Assembly (NCBI RefSeq): GCF_002198655.1
Contig: NZ_MWLN01000162.1
Span: 1 to 35,246 of the forward strand
DNA length: 35,246 nucleotides
Direction of reading: 5' to 3'
From: Kineosporia sp. A_224
GTDB taxonomy: Bacteria > Actinomycetota > Actinomycetes > Actinomycetales > Kineosporiaceae
Shown here: piece by piece, positions 21,804 through 30,173 of the stretch
How the letters are laid out: every line of letters starts with the position of its first letter
Numbering within the stretch: the first letter of the stretch is position 1
Translations under genes and position numbers: made by a program
Notes under the pieces: generated by a model
What the model saw: the letters and a program-made list of their open reading frames with translations, nothing else
Databases searched by the model: none
Told to the model about the DNA's origin: nothing

Positions 21804-22435
21804 GGGGCGGGCCGTCGACGGCGACGTTGCGGACGTACGCCTTCATCGACCGGATGCAGCCGCAGTGCGCGGCGCACATCGCCGCGACCAGCCCGGGTGA
21901 CGTCCCGCTCGCCGGGATGTCCGAGCTCTACATCGAGATGGCCCCTGGCAACGAGGTGTTCCGGGCCGCCGACATCGCGCTCAAGGCGGCCGGCGTCCGC
22001 CCCGCGCTGCAGATCATCGAGCGCGAGTTCGGGCTGCTCGAGATCCACTCCGAGCAGCAGGCCGAGGTGAAGGCGGCCGGGCAGGCGGTGCTCGACGAGT
22101 TCGGGATGTCCGAGGGGGACCGGCTGCGCCCGGTCATCGCCTCCACCCAGTTCATCACCAACGTGCACCCCTACCAGGCGCAGCTGCTCAACAAGTGGCG
22201 CAAGGGCTCGATGCTCATGCCCGGGCAGAGCCTGTTCATCATGGAGGTCGCCCCTGCGGCCTACATCGCGATCGCCGCGAACGAGGCCGAGAAGCACGCG
22301 AACATCACCGTCATCGAGCTGCGCGCGGTCGGACGGTTCGGCCGGATGTTCCTGTCCGGCACCGAGAGCGAGGTCGAGTCCGCCCGGGACGCCGCCGTCG
22401 CCGCCCTCGAGGGCGTCCACGGCCGGGAGGCGTGA
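21800..22435 (+). CDS. BMC-T tandem-domain shell protein (trimer)
   Basis: 211 residues from the GTG at 21800. Two BMC domains can be followed: TLRTYAFIDRMQPQCAAHIA with LYIEMAPGNEVFRAADIALK in the first, and QSLFIMEVAPAAYIAIAANE with IELRAVGRFGRMFLSGTESE in the second. Trimers of such proteins form pseudohexamers that often have a larger, gated pore. It is the only BMC-T in the window, so the predicted shell is simple: two H, one T, one P. It overlaps both neighbours (GTGA and TGATG), implying tight coupling with EutJ and the dehydrogenase. Confidence 0.92.
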   Translation: MRGGPSTATLRTYAFIDRMQPQCAAHIAATSPGDVPLAGMSELYIEMAPGNEVFRAADIALKAAGVRPALQIIEREFGLLEIHSEQQAEVKAAGQAVLDEFGMSEGDRLRPVIASTQFITNVHPYQAQLLNKWRKGSMLMPGQSLFIMEVAPAAYIAIAANEAEKHANITVIELRAVGRFGRMFLSGTESEVESARDAAVAALEGVHGREA

Positions 22436-23721
22436 TGCGCGTCGTCTCCGCGCAGGACGTCGACGCCGCGGGGCACGAGTTGGTCGTGGGTCCCGGCGAC
22501 CTGGTCACGCCGCTCGCCCGCGAGCGTGCCATGGAGCGCTCGGTGCGGATCGTCGTCCGTGGCGCCGCGACCGGCGCGATCCCGACCGGCGCGGGGGGCA
22601 ACTCGGCCGGCGTCGACCGCGCCGGCGTCGATCTCGCGGCCGGCCCGCCCGCGGACCTCGGCCCCCCGTCCGGTGCGCTGTTCCGCCGCGGCGGACCGGT
22701 CCCGGCCGTGTCCGCCGCAGCCGGTGTGCGCACCCTGTCCCCGGCGTCGCCGGGTGGTCCCGGTCGCGCAGCCCGGGTCGTCGTCGTGGGGGCCGGGCAC
22801 GTCGGGATGATCGCGGCGCTCCGGCTCGCTGAGGCGGACGTCGTCGACGAGGTCGTCCTCACAGACGTCGTCGAGGGGCTCGCCGCCGGGATCGCCCTCG
22901 ACCTCGCGCACACCAGTGCGCTGAGCGGGTTCCGGACCCGGCTGCGCGGCGTCGGCCGGGTCGAGGACGCCGGCCCCGCCGACTACTACGTCCTCACCGC
23001 GGGTCGGCCGCGCAGCCCCGGGATGAGCCGGGCCGACCTCGTCACCACGAACGCGGCGATCGTCGACACCGTGAGCCGTGCGATCGCCCGCACCTCGCCG
23101 GCCGCGGTCGTCGTCGTCGTGACCAACCCGCTCGACGAGATGACCCACCAGGCGTGGCGCAGCACCGGTTTCCCGGCATCCCGGGTACTCGGCATGGCAG
23201 GTGTCCTGGACACCGCACGGTTCCGGGCGCTCACCGCGGTCGCCGCCGGCGCGGCACCCGACGAGGTCGACGCGGTCGCGCTCGGCAGCCACGGCGACGA
23301 GATGGTGCTGCCGCTGTCCCGGGCCGCCGTCGCCGGTCGGCCGCTGCAGGAGCGGCTCCCGGCCTCCGCGGTGGACGGCCTCGTCGAACGGGCCCGAGGC
23401 TCCGGCGCCGAGATCGTCGCGCTCCTCGGCACGGGCAGCGCGTTCATGGCTCCCGGAACCAGCGCCGCGGCGATGGTCCTCGCGATGGTCCGTGACCGGG
23501 GCGAGGTGCTGCCCGCCGCGGTCCTCGCCGACGGCGCGTACGGCCTGCGCGACGTCTACATCGGTCTGCCCGCCCGGCTCGGCCGCGACGGCGTCCGCGA
23601 GGTCGTCGAGGTCCCGCTCACCGCGCCGGAGCGGGCAGCGCTCGTCGACGCCGCGCACCGCGTCCGGGCCCGGGTCGAGACCCTCGCCGACGTGCCGCCC
23701 GGCACCACCGCGACGGGATGA
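22435..23721 (+). CDS. Malate/lactate dehydrogenase-family enzyme with BMC-type N-terminal extension
   Basis: 428 residues from the ATG at 22435. The first ~110 residues are extra: GDLVTPLARERAMERSVRIV is a helix of the form seen at the start of several BMC proteins (TPLAR...A.E..V.I), followed by a Gly/Pro/Ala-rich linker. The dehydrogenase begins VVVVGAGHVGMIAALRLAEA (from residue 115). RPRSPGMSR (Arg191, Arg193, Arg199) resembles malate rather than lactate dehydrogenase, VTNPLDEM follows, and GSHGDEMV has the catalytic His286. It would recycle NADH/NAD+ inside the compartment by reducing a 2-oxo acid, or oxidise a 2-hydroxy acid substrate. Specificity is uncertain. Confidence 0.87.
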   Translation: MRVVSAQDVDAAGHELVVGPGDLVTPLARERAMERSVRIVVRGAATGAIPTGAGGNSAGVDRAGVDLAAGPPADLGPPSGALFRRGGPVPAVSAAAGVRTLSPASPGGPGRAARVVVVGAGHVGMIAALRLAEADVVDEVVLTDVVEGLAAGIALDLAHTSALSGFRTRLRGVGRVEDAGPADYYVLTAGRPRSPGMSRADLVTTNAAIVDTVSRAIARTSPAAVVVVVTNPLDEMTHQAWRSTGFPASRVLGMAGVLDTARFRALTAVAAGAAPDEVDAVALGSHGDEMVLPLSRAAVAGRPLQERLPASAVDGLVERARGSGAEIVALLGTGSAFMAPGTSAAAMVLAMVRDRGEVLPAAVLADGAYGLRDVYIGLPARLGRDGVREVVEVPLTAPERAALVDAAHRVRARVETLADVPPGTTATG

Positions 23722-23725
23722 CCCG

Positions 23726-24766
23726 GTGCGTGCCGTGGCCTACTGGGCGCCGGGGGAGCTGCGCCGGGTCGACCTGCCCGAGCCGAGGGTCGAGGCACCG
23801 GACGATGCTGTCGTCGAGGTCCGGCGGACCGCCGTCTGCGGCACCGACCTGCACCTCGTCGGCGACGGGCACGGGCTGACCCCCGGCACGGTGACCGGCC
23901 ACGAGCTCGTCGGGACCGTGCGAGAGGTCGGCCCCGGGGTGCGACGGGTCCGACCCGGGCAGCGGGTCGTCGCGGCGGACTTCACCGCGTGCGGCCTGTG
24001 CTGGTGGTGCCGTCGCGGCGACCACTGGGAGTGCCACGAACGACGGTTCATGGGCACCGGGACGGCGTTCGGCCCCGCCCTCGCCGGTTGCCACGCCGAG
24101 CTGGTCCGGGTGCCGCATGCGGACGTCGTCCTCGCCCCGGTGCCGGACGAGGTGCCGGACGACGCGGCTGTCTTCGTCGGCGACGCCCTCGCCACCGCCT
24201 ACGCCGCGACCCGCCGCGCCCGGTTCCTGCCGGGCGACGTCGTCGCAGTCCTCGGCGGCGGCCCGGTCGGACAGCTCTGTGCCCAGGTCGCGCAGGCGCT
24301 CGGCGCCGGGGTCGTCGTCCTCGTCGAGCCGCTGGCCGCCCGCCGCAACCTTGCCGAGGCGTGCGGCGTGCCGGCGGTCGAGCCCGCCGCCGCCGCGGAC
24401 GCCGTCCGCAGGCTCACCGACGGTCGGGGGGCCGACGCCGTCCTGGACGCCGTCGGTGGGCCGGCGCTCCTCGACGCCGCCCTCGAGCTGCTCCGGCCGC
24501 GCGGGACGCTGTGCTCGGTCGGTGTCCCGGGGGACCGGTCGTGGTCGCCGTCCCTCGCCCGGCTCTTCGCCGACGAGATCACCCTGTCGTTCGCCGTCGG
24601 CGACGCGATGCGCGACGCCGACGCGCTCTTCGGGCTGCTGCGCGGCGGGCAGGTCGACCCGCTCCCGCTGGTCACCGCGACGGTGCCGCTCGGTGACCTG
24701 CCGGCCGCGTTCGGGGTCGCAGCCTCCCGGTCCGGGGTCAAGACCCTGGTGCGCCCGGATGGCTGA
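23726..24766 (+). CDS. Zinc-dependent alcohol dehydrogenase (MDR family)
   Basis: 346 residues from the GTG at 23726, 4 bases after the preceding stop. AVCGTDLHLVGDGH and TGHELVG give the catalytic zinc ligands, and CGLCWWCRRGDHWEC the structural zinc site. AVLGGGPVGQLCAQVA is the NAD(P)-binding motif. In this operon it probably interconverts an alcohol and the aldehyde used by the acylating ALDH, either producing the aldehyde or regenerating NAD+. No encapsulation extension is visible at either end. It ends the shell/cargo operon; a separate promoter for the regulator follows. Confidence 0.88.
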   Translation: MRAVAYWAPGELRRVDLPEPRVEAPDDAVVEVRRTAVCGTDLHLVGDGHGLTPGTVTGHELVGTVREVGPGVRRVRPGQRVVAADFTACGLCWWCRRGDHWECHERRFMGTGTAFGPALAGCHAELVRVPHADVVLAPVPDEVPDDAAVFVGDALATAYAATRRARFLPGDVVAVLGGGPVGQLCAQVAQALGAGVVVLVEPLAARRNLAEACGVPAVEPAAAADAVRRLTDGRGADAVLDAVGGPALLDAALELLRPRGTLCSVGVPGDRSWSPSLARLFADEITLSFAVGDAMRDADALFGLLRGGQVDPLPLVTATVPLGDLPAAFGVAASRSGVKTLVRPDG

Positions 24767-24776
24767 CGCAGATGTG

Positions 24777-24805
24777 TTCACACCCGGCAAACCCGAACGT
24801 AGACT
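24777..24805 (+). promoter_or_regulatory. Promoter of the PucR-type regulator gene
   Basis: TTCACA at 24777-24782 and TAGACT at 24800-24805 are separated by exactly 17 bases, a good housekeeping-sigma promoter. It starts within 11 bases of the alcohol dehydrogenase stop and lies 37 bases before the regulator ATG at 24843. No 27-bp BMC site is present, so the regulator is probably made constitutively. Confidence 0.65.
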
Positions 24806-24842
24806 CACGGTCTCGGCTGGACCTGCCCCGAGGAGCGACCCG

Positions 24843-27017
24843 ATGACGCTCGCGACTCCAGAGCCTGCGCGCCCGGCCGACGACCTCTGCGGCCTGCTCA
24901 GCACCGTGCCCGCTTCCGCCGAGGAGGCCCGCAGCCAGTTGCACGCGGCGATCGAGTCCACCGTCGGCGGCCCGGTGTCCCTGCTGCGGCAGGTCCCCGA
25001 CGGGCGCTGGGCGCTGCTCGCCGGTCCGCGGGTCAGGCCCGCCGCGATCGACCTCACCGGACGGCGCAGGTCGGGCCGGATGCGCTGGTGCGAGGCCGGC
25101 GGTGTCGGGGTGGTCACCCACGACGTCGCCGTCGCAGACGATCTGCTCCCGGTGCTGCAGCAGGCCTGCGCCTGGCTGACCCTCGTCCTGTCGCGCGGTG
25201 AGGCGGTCGCCGCCGGATCGGACGCCGGCGCGGAGAGCCGGGTGCTGCAGGAGGTGATCGACCAGCTGCTCCGGGTCCGGGACCTCGACCAGGCGCTGCT
25301 GTCCATCACCGACCGCACCCTGACCCTGCTCGACGCCGACATCTGCGGGGTGCTGCTGCGCGAGGGCGACGAGCTGCGGATGCGGTCGTGCGCAGGGCAC
25401 CGGATGGTCGAGACCGGCCGGCTGCGGATGGGCCGCGGGCAGGGCGTGGCGGGACTCGTGTTCCTCACCGGCAAGCCCGCCAAGGTCGACGACTACGTGC
25501 GGGACGCCAGCATCAGCCAGGACTTCGTCCCGCTCGCCGAGCTCGAGCAGACCCGGTCCGCCCTCGCCGCGCCGCTCACCTTGCACGGCGAGGTGATCGG
25601 CGTCCTCGAGGTGTGGCGGCGACGGCCGTCGCTGTTCACCGAGGACGACGTCCGCCGGCTCGTCACGCTCGCGGACGCCGCGACGATCGCCATCGACAAC
25701 GCCCGCCTCTACGACGAGCAGGCCGCCGCGCTCGAGGAGCTGTCCCGGGCCCGGGACGCCGTCGAGGCCCAGCTCGCGGTGCACCAGCGCACGGCGCACC
25801 TGCAGCGGACCCTGCTCGGCGCCGTCCTCGAAGGCGAAGGGCTCGGCACCGTGACCCGGGTCGTCGCCGAGGAGACAGCCTGCCGGATCGCCGTCTACTA
25901 CGGCGGCGGGCAGCTCGCCGCCCGGCACCCGACCCGCCTCGAGCCGGTCGACCTGCCGTCCCGGCTGCGGATGCCGGCCCGGCCGGGACGGCACGAGGTC
26001 ACCCTCACCGACGGCAGCAAGCACGTCGCCTGGGTGCACCCCCTCGTCGCCGAGGGCGACGAGCTCGGCTGCGTCGCGCTGCTGCCGGGCCGGGAGCCGC
26101 CCGAGGTGATGGACGTCGTCGCCGGGCAGGCGGCGATGGCGTGCAGTCTCATGCTGCTGCGGCAGCGGGCCGCCGGGAAGGCGCGCGCCGAGGCACTGGA
26201 GCAGGTGGTCTGGGACCTCGTCCAGGGCAACGCCGAGCAGCTCGCGGGTGCGCGGTCCCGGGCCAAGCAGCTCGGCGTCCCGCTCGACCGGCCGATGCGG
26301 CTGGTCGTAGGGCGGCTGGACAAGGTCGAGGACGTCGTCGCCCTCCAGGGCTGGACCGCGAACCAGGCCGACCGGATGCGCCGCGACGTGCTCCGCACGT
26401 TGCGCCAGCGGTTCGGCCCGCAGCATCTCGTGCTCGCGGCCCACCGGGCCGACACCTTCGTCGCGGTCGTCGCGGGCCTCGACGCGACCGCCGTCCGGGA
26501 ACGGTTGTCGGCGCTCAGCGCGACGATCCACGAGGACCTGCCGAACCTGTGCGTCAGCTGGGGCGTCAGCCGCGAGGACCCGGACCCTGCGGTGCTGCCG
26601 AGATCCTTCGAAGAGGCCAGGGTGGCGGCATCCGCGTCCCGACGGCTCGGCGGCGACGGCGTCTGCCTCTACGAGCAGCTCGGCATCGTCCGGCTGCTGC
26701 TCGGCTCCGGACGCGAGCCCGACCTGCAGCAGTTCGTCGACGACGTGACCGGACCCCTCGTCGAGTACGACCGGGACAACACCGGTGCGCTGCTGCTCAC
26801 CCTGCGGGCCTTCTTCGACGCCGACTGCAGCCAGCGCGCGGCGGCCGAACGGCTGTTCATCCACCACAAGACGATGCGCTACCGGATGGAGAAGATCCGC
26901 CAGCTCACCGGGCTCGACCTGGCGCACCACGAGGACCGGATGCGGGCAGACTTCGCCCTGCGGCTGCTGCAGGTCAGCGCCGACGCGGCCGCGGTCGTCG
27001 TCGGCCCGGAGCAGTGA
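24843..27017 (+). CDS. GAF-PucR-type transcriptional regulator of the BMC locus
   Basis: 724 residues from the ATG at 24843 after GAGGAGCGACCC. An N-terminal ~130-residue region of unknown fold is followed by a GAF sensor at about 137-290 (LDQALLSITDRTLTLLDADI, GQGVAGLVFLTGKP, PLTLHGEVIGVLEVWRR), a coiled-coil joint, a CdaR-like middle domain, and a C-terminal PucR helix-turn-helix at about 656-690 (CSQRAAAERLFIHHKTMRYR, then MEKIRQLTGLDL). Proteins of this type are usually ligand-responsive activators. As the only regulator gene in the locus it is the best candidate to bind the three 27-bp sites. The inducer, presumably the substrate or an intermediate, is unknown. Confidence 0.88.
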   Translation: MTLATPEPARPADDLCGLLSTVPASAEEARSQLHAAIESTVGGPVSLLRQVPDGRWALLAGPRVRPAAIDLTGRRRSGRMRWCEAGGVGVVTHDVAVADDLLPVLQQACAWLTLVLSRGEAVAAGSDAGAESRVLQEVIDQLLRVRDLDQALLSITDRTLTLLDADICGVLLREGDELRMRSCAGHRMVETGRLRMGRGQGVAGLVFLTGKPAKVDDYVRDASISQDFVPLAELEQTRSALAAPLTLHGEVIGVLEVWRRRPSLFTEDDVRRLVTLADAATIAIDNARLYDEQAAALEELSRARDAVEAQLAVHQRTAHLQRTLLGAVLEGEGLGTVTRVVAEETACRIAVYYGGGQLAARHPTRLEPVDLPSRLRMPARPGRHEVTLTDGSKHVAWVHPLVAEGDELGCVALLPGREPPEVMDVVAGQAAMACSLMLLRQRAAGKARAEALEQVVWDLVQGNAEQLAGARSRAKQLGVPLDRPMRLVVGRLDKVEDVVALQGWTANQADRMRRDVLRTLRQRFGPQHLVLAAHRADTFVAVVAGLDATAVRERLSALSATIHEDLPNLCVSWGVSREDPDPAVLPRSFEEARVAASASRRLGGDGVCLYEQLGIVRLLLGSGREPDLQQFVDDVTGPLVEYDRDNTGALLLTLRAFFDADCSQRAAAERLFIHHKTMRYRMEKIRQLTGLDLAHHEDRMRADFALRLLQVSADAAAVVVGPEQ

Positions 27018-27074
27018 GCCGGAGCCTCTGCGCCACAACGGTTCCGTGCCCCGACGACAGGAAGAGAACGACCG

Positions 27075-27866
27075 GTGACCGCTGACCCCGCGCGCCCTCT
27101 GCTGCTGGTGACCAACGACGACGGGATCACCGCCCGAGGCCTGTGGGACCTCGTGCGTGCCGTCGACGGGCTCGGTGACGTCGCCGTCGTGGCGCCCGTC
27201 CGCGAGCAGTCCTGGACCGGGCGGGCACACCGTAGCGACCCCGACGAGACCGGGACCGACCTGGTGACCGCCGTCGTCTCCCGTGAGGTCGCCGCACCCG
27301 AGGACGTCGAACTGGTCAGATGCCACGCCGTCGCCGCCACTCCCGCCCGGTGCGTCCGACTGGCGCTCGACGGCTTCGGGCTGCGACCCGCCGTCGTGCT
27401 GAGCGGGATCAACTCCGGCAGCAACGTCGGTGCACTGGTCAGTGCGTCCGGGACGCTCGGTGCTGCCTGGGAGGCCGCAGGCGACCTGCTGCCGGCGGTC
27501 GCCTTCTCCCGGCCGGAGCGGATGGACAGCACCCAGGTCCCCGCGATGCTCGGTCACGTCCGGTCGGTCGTCGAACGAGTCCTCTCGGACGGACTGCCCG
27601 CGGGCGCTGCCGTGCTCAACGTGAACCTCCCGCTCGAGGTCACCGCCGACGCGTCGTGGACCGTCACGACGACGAGCGGCACCTCGCTCTACGGGCACCG
27701 GATGACACCCACGACCCGGGACGACGGCACGACGCTGTGGGCACTGGACTTCCTGCTCCACGAGGTCGCGCACGCCGAACCGGGCTCGGACCTCGAAGCA
27801 CTGAGGGACGGGAGCGTCTCACTGACGTTCCTGCCGTCCAGGCACGGGCTGACCGCGACCTGGTGA
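27075..27866 (+). CDS. surE: SurE-family 5'-nucleotidase/phosphatase
   Basis: 263 residues from a GTG at 27075, with AGGAAGAGAACG upstream, 57 bases after the regulator. LLLVTNDDGITARGL contains the Asp-Asp metal site, VVAPVREQSWTG the next conserved loop, and VLSGINSGSNVG the SGxNxGxN motif. The family hydrolyses nucleoside monophosphates and other phosphate esters with a divalent metal. The middle loop diverges from housekeeping SurE (AHRSDPDETG instead of the usual short SGxG region). It may be carried on the regulator transcript; whether it serves the BMC pathway, for example by removing a phosphate, is open. Confidence 0.88.
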   Translation: MTADPARPLLLVTNDDGITARGLWDLVRAVDGLGDVAVVAPVREQSWTGRAHRSDPDETGTDLVTAVVSREVAAPEDVELVRCHAVAATPARCVRLALDGFGLRPAVVLSGINSGSNVGALVSASGTLGAAWEAAGDLLPAVAFSRPERMDSTQVPAMLGHVRSVVERVLSDGLPAGAAVLNVNLPLEVTADASWTVTTTSGTSLYGHRMTPTTRDDGTTLWALDFLLHEVAHAEPGSDLEALRDGSVSLTFLPSRHGLTATW

Positions 27867-27883
27867 CGCGGCGGGCCGGGGAG

Positions 27884-29122
27884 CTACCGGGTGTCGTGGC
27901 CGGGCTCGGGGCGGGTCAGGAGCGGCTCGACGTGGTGCTCGCCGTGCGCCTGCTCGTGGCTCTCCCGGGCCCGGGTCAGCAGGGCCATGAGCTCCGGCTC
28001 GTCCCGCACCTTCTTCCGGTACTTCGGGCCCAGGGCGACGATCGTGTCCCGCTCGGCCAGCAGCAGCTGGAAGACCCGTTCCCGCTCGCCCTGGTCGTGG
28101 GTGTACTCCATGTCGAGGTAGCTGGTCGCGTGGCGGCGGGCGTTGGCGATCGCGGTCTGCGCCTTGCCGGCCGGGCTGAGCAGCGAGGCCACCACGGTGA
28201 GGACGAGGACGCCGAGGATGACCGCGAGGCTGAGTCCGGTGGAGATCTCCACGACCTCGACCGGATCGCCGCCGTTGACGAACGGCAGGTTGTTCTCGTG
28301 CAGGGCGTGGAGGATCAGCTTGACGCCGATGAACGCCAGGATCGTGGCCAGCCCGTAGGACAGGTAGATCAAGCGGTCGAGCAGGTCGTCGATGAGGAAG
28401 AACAGCTGCCGGAGCCCGAGCAGTGAGAACGCCGTCGCGGTGAACACGACGTACACGTTCTGGGTCAGACCGAAGATCGCCGGGATCGAGTCCAGGGCGA
28501 AGAGGATGTCGGTGCCCCCGATGGCCACCATGACCAGCAGCATCGGTGTCAGGACGCGCCTGCCGTCCTGCACGGTGAACAGCTTGTCGCCGTCGTAGTG
28601 CTCGGTGGTGGGCAGCACCCTGCGTGCGATCCGGATGACCAGGGTGTCCCCGGCGCCTTCCTCGTCGTGGTCGGGCTTGAGCAGGTTGCCTGCGGTCATC
28701 AGCAGGATCAGGCCGAAGATGTAGAACACCCAGGCGAAGGTGTTGATCAGTGCGGCACCGAGGAAGATGAAGCCGGTACGGGCGACGAGCGAGAACACGA
28801 TGCCGAACAGCAGGACCTTCTGCTGGTCCTCGCGAGGCACCCGGAAGGTGGTCATGACGATGAGGAAGACGAACAGGTTGTCGACGCTCAGCGCCTTCTC
28901 CGTGACATAGCCGGCGAAGTACTCCGAGCCCATGTCCGCCCCGCCGAAGACCAGCACACCGACCCCGAACAGCACGGCGATCCCGATGTAGAGCGCGGAC
29001 CAGAGCGACGACTCCCGCAGCGTCGGCACGTGCGCCTTGCGGACGTGGAACAGCAGGTCGTAGACGAGCAGCCCGACGATGAAGGCAAGGGTCGCTGCCC
29101 AGACCCAGATCGGGACTCCCAT
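27884..29122 (-). CDS. TerC/Alx family integral membrane protein
   Basis: 412 residues from the ATG at 29122 with GAGGAG upstream. About nine membrane segments; TEKALSVDNLFVFLIVMTTF and GGTDILFALDSIPAIFGLTQ are the two acidic TerC signatures in the membrane. The family is tied to tellurite resistance and manganese export (Alx, MeeF-like), probably moving Mn2+ out or protecting secreted proteins. A charged cytoplasmic tail of about 80 residues (TSYLDMEYTHDQGERERVFQ onwards) is added after the last segment and is predicted helical. Convergent with SurE, 17 bases apart. Confidence 0.92.
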   Translation of the reverse strand: MGVPIWVWAATLAFIVGLLVYDLLFHVRKAHVPTLRESSLWSALYIGIAVLFGVGVLVFGGADMGSEYFAGYVTEKALSVDNLFVFLIVMTTFRVPREDQQKVLLFGIVFSLVARTGFIFLGAALINTFAWVFYIFGLILLMTAGNLLKPDHDEEGAGDTLVIRIARRVLPTTEHYDGDKLFTVQDGRRVLTPMLLVMVAIGGTDILFALDSIPAIFGLTQNVYVVFTATAFSLLGLRQLFFLIDDLLDRLIYLSYGLATILAFIGVKLILHALHENNLPFVNGGDPVEVVEISTGLSLAVILGVLVLTVVASLLSPAGKAQTAIANARRHATSYLDMEYTHDQGERERVFQLLLAERDTIVALGPKYRKKVRDEPELMALLTRARESHEQAHGEHHVEPLLTRPEPGHDTR

Positions 29123-29283
29123 GGGTACTCCTCGTGCTCGCCTGGACTCGGACCGGGGTGCCTCCCACCCGCTCTGGACCGAGGATCCCATCCAGGCAGC
29201 CGGAGCACTGATCGAGTCTCCACGGCTCACGAGCTGACGAGCTCACGCGCGTCGAGCGGTCACGAGGTCGCTCCGAGACGCCG

Positions 29284-29323
29284 CTGACCGGGCACACGGC
29301 CCGAGAACCGTGTGCCCGGTCAG
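29284..29323 (-). terminator. Hairpin after the ABC permease gene
   Basis: Arms CTGACCGGGCACACGG (29284-29299) and its exact complement (29308-29323) enclose an 8-base loop. It lies 28 bases beyond the permease stop (29352) in the minus direction and upstream of TerC, so it should end the ABC transporter transcript. Confidence 0.85.
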
Positions 29324-29351
29324 CGCGTGCTTCAGGTGCGTCCCTGCCCGG

Positions 29352-30173
29352 TCACTTCACTTCGGAGCGGCGCAGGAACAGCAGCCCGACGGTCAGCGGC
29401 AGCACGATCCAGATCGCGGTGGTCGAGCCGAGCATGGCCCACTCCCGGCCGGTGTTCGTGGCGCCGTCGAAGAGGGTGACCTGGGTGTAGTTCCAGTCGA
29501 TCCACGGCTGCACGTCGGAGAACCACTCGCGCACCTGGGCGAGCAGGGCGAGGATGCCCGGCAGCACGAGGGACACGACGAAGTAGCCGACGATGGCGGC
29601 GGCGGAGTTGCGCAGCACGACGCCGAGCGTGAACCCGATCGCCATGCCGACGAGGTTGCCGAGCACGATCTGCGGCGCGGTCGAGAGGGAGATGTCCCAG
29701 ACCGTGTCGACGCCGGCGAGTGCGGAGCCCGCCAGGTTGCCGAGAGCTCCGACGGCGAACGCGACACCCATCGAGACGACGCCGACCAGGAAGGTCGCGA
29801 TCGCCTTGGCCCCGATCACCCGGCCGCGACCCGGCACGAGCGTGAAGGTCGTGAGCCCGCTGCGCTGGCTCCACTCGCTGGTGACGCCGAGGATCGCGAT
29901 CATCGGCAGGATCACCGACATCGGCAGGCCGATCGCGGTCGCGAAGCTCTCGTAGGTGACCGCGTCGTCGGGCGCGAAGATGATGACAGCGCCGGTGGCC
30001 ACGACCGAGAGGACGCCGATGCTGAGCAGCATCCAGAAGCCCGAGCGGGTGTTGAACATCTTGCGCAGCTCGACCTTGATCAAGCGCGCTGTCGGGATGT
30101 GGCGGACGGGCCGGCGAGCCCGGACCACCGCCGACTGGTCGCTGGTCGTGGGGGAGACGGTCGTGGCGGTCAT
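29352..30173 (-). CDS. ABC-2 type transporter permease
   Basis: 273 residues from the ATG at 30173, whose ATGA overlaps the stop of the ATPase gene. After a polar start (ARLIKVELRKMFNTRSGFWM is typical of this permease group) six hydrophobic segments follow, ending LTVGLLFLRRSEVK. Such permeases pair with a single-domain ATPase and export drugs, lipids or peptides. Substrate unknown. Confidence 0.9.
   Translation of the reverse strand: MTATTVSPTTSDQSAVVRARRPVRHIPTARLIKVELRKMFNTRSGFWMLLSIGVLSVVATGAVIIFAPDDAVTYESFATAIGLPMSVILPMIAILGVTSEWSQRSGLTTFTLVPGRGRVIGAKAIATFLVGVVSMGVAFAVGALGNLAGSALAGVDTVWDISLSTAPQIVLGNLVGMAIGFTLGVVLRNSAAAIVGYFVVSLVLPGILALLAQVREWFSDVQPWIDWNYTQVTLFDGATNTGREWAMLGSTTAIWIVLPLTVGLLFLRRSEVK

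Noticed and set aside
27075-27866. SurE-like gene as a definite part of the BMC pathway
   Set aside because: It lies after the regulator, has no encapsulation signal and no 27-bp site, and SurE is common in bacteria generally; kept only as a possibility.
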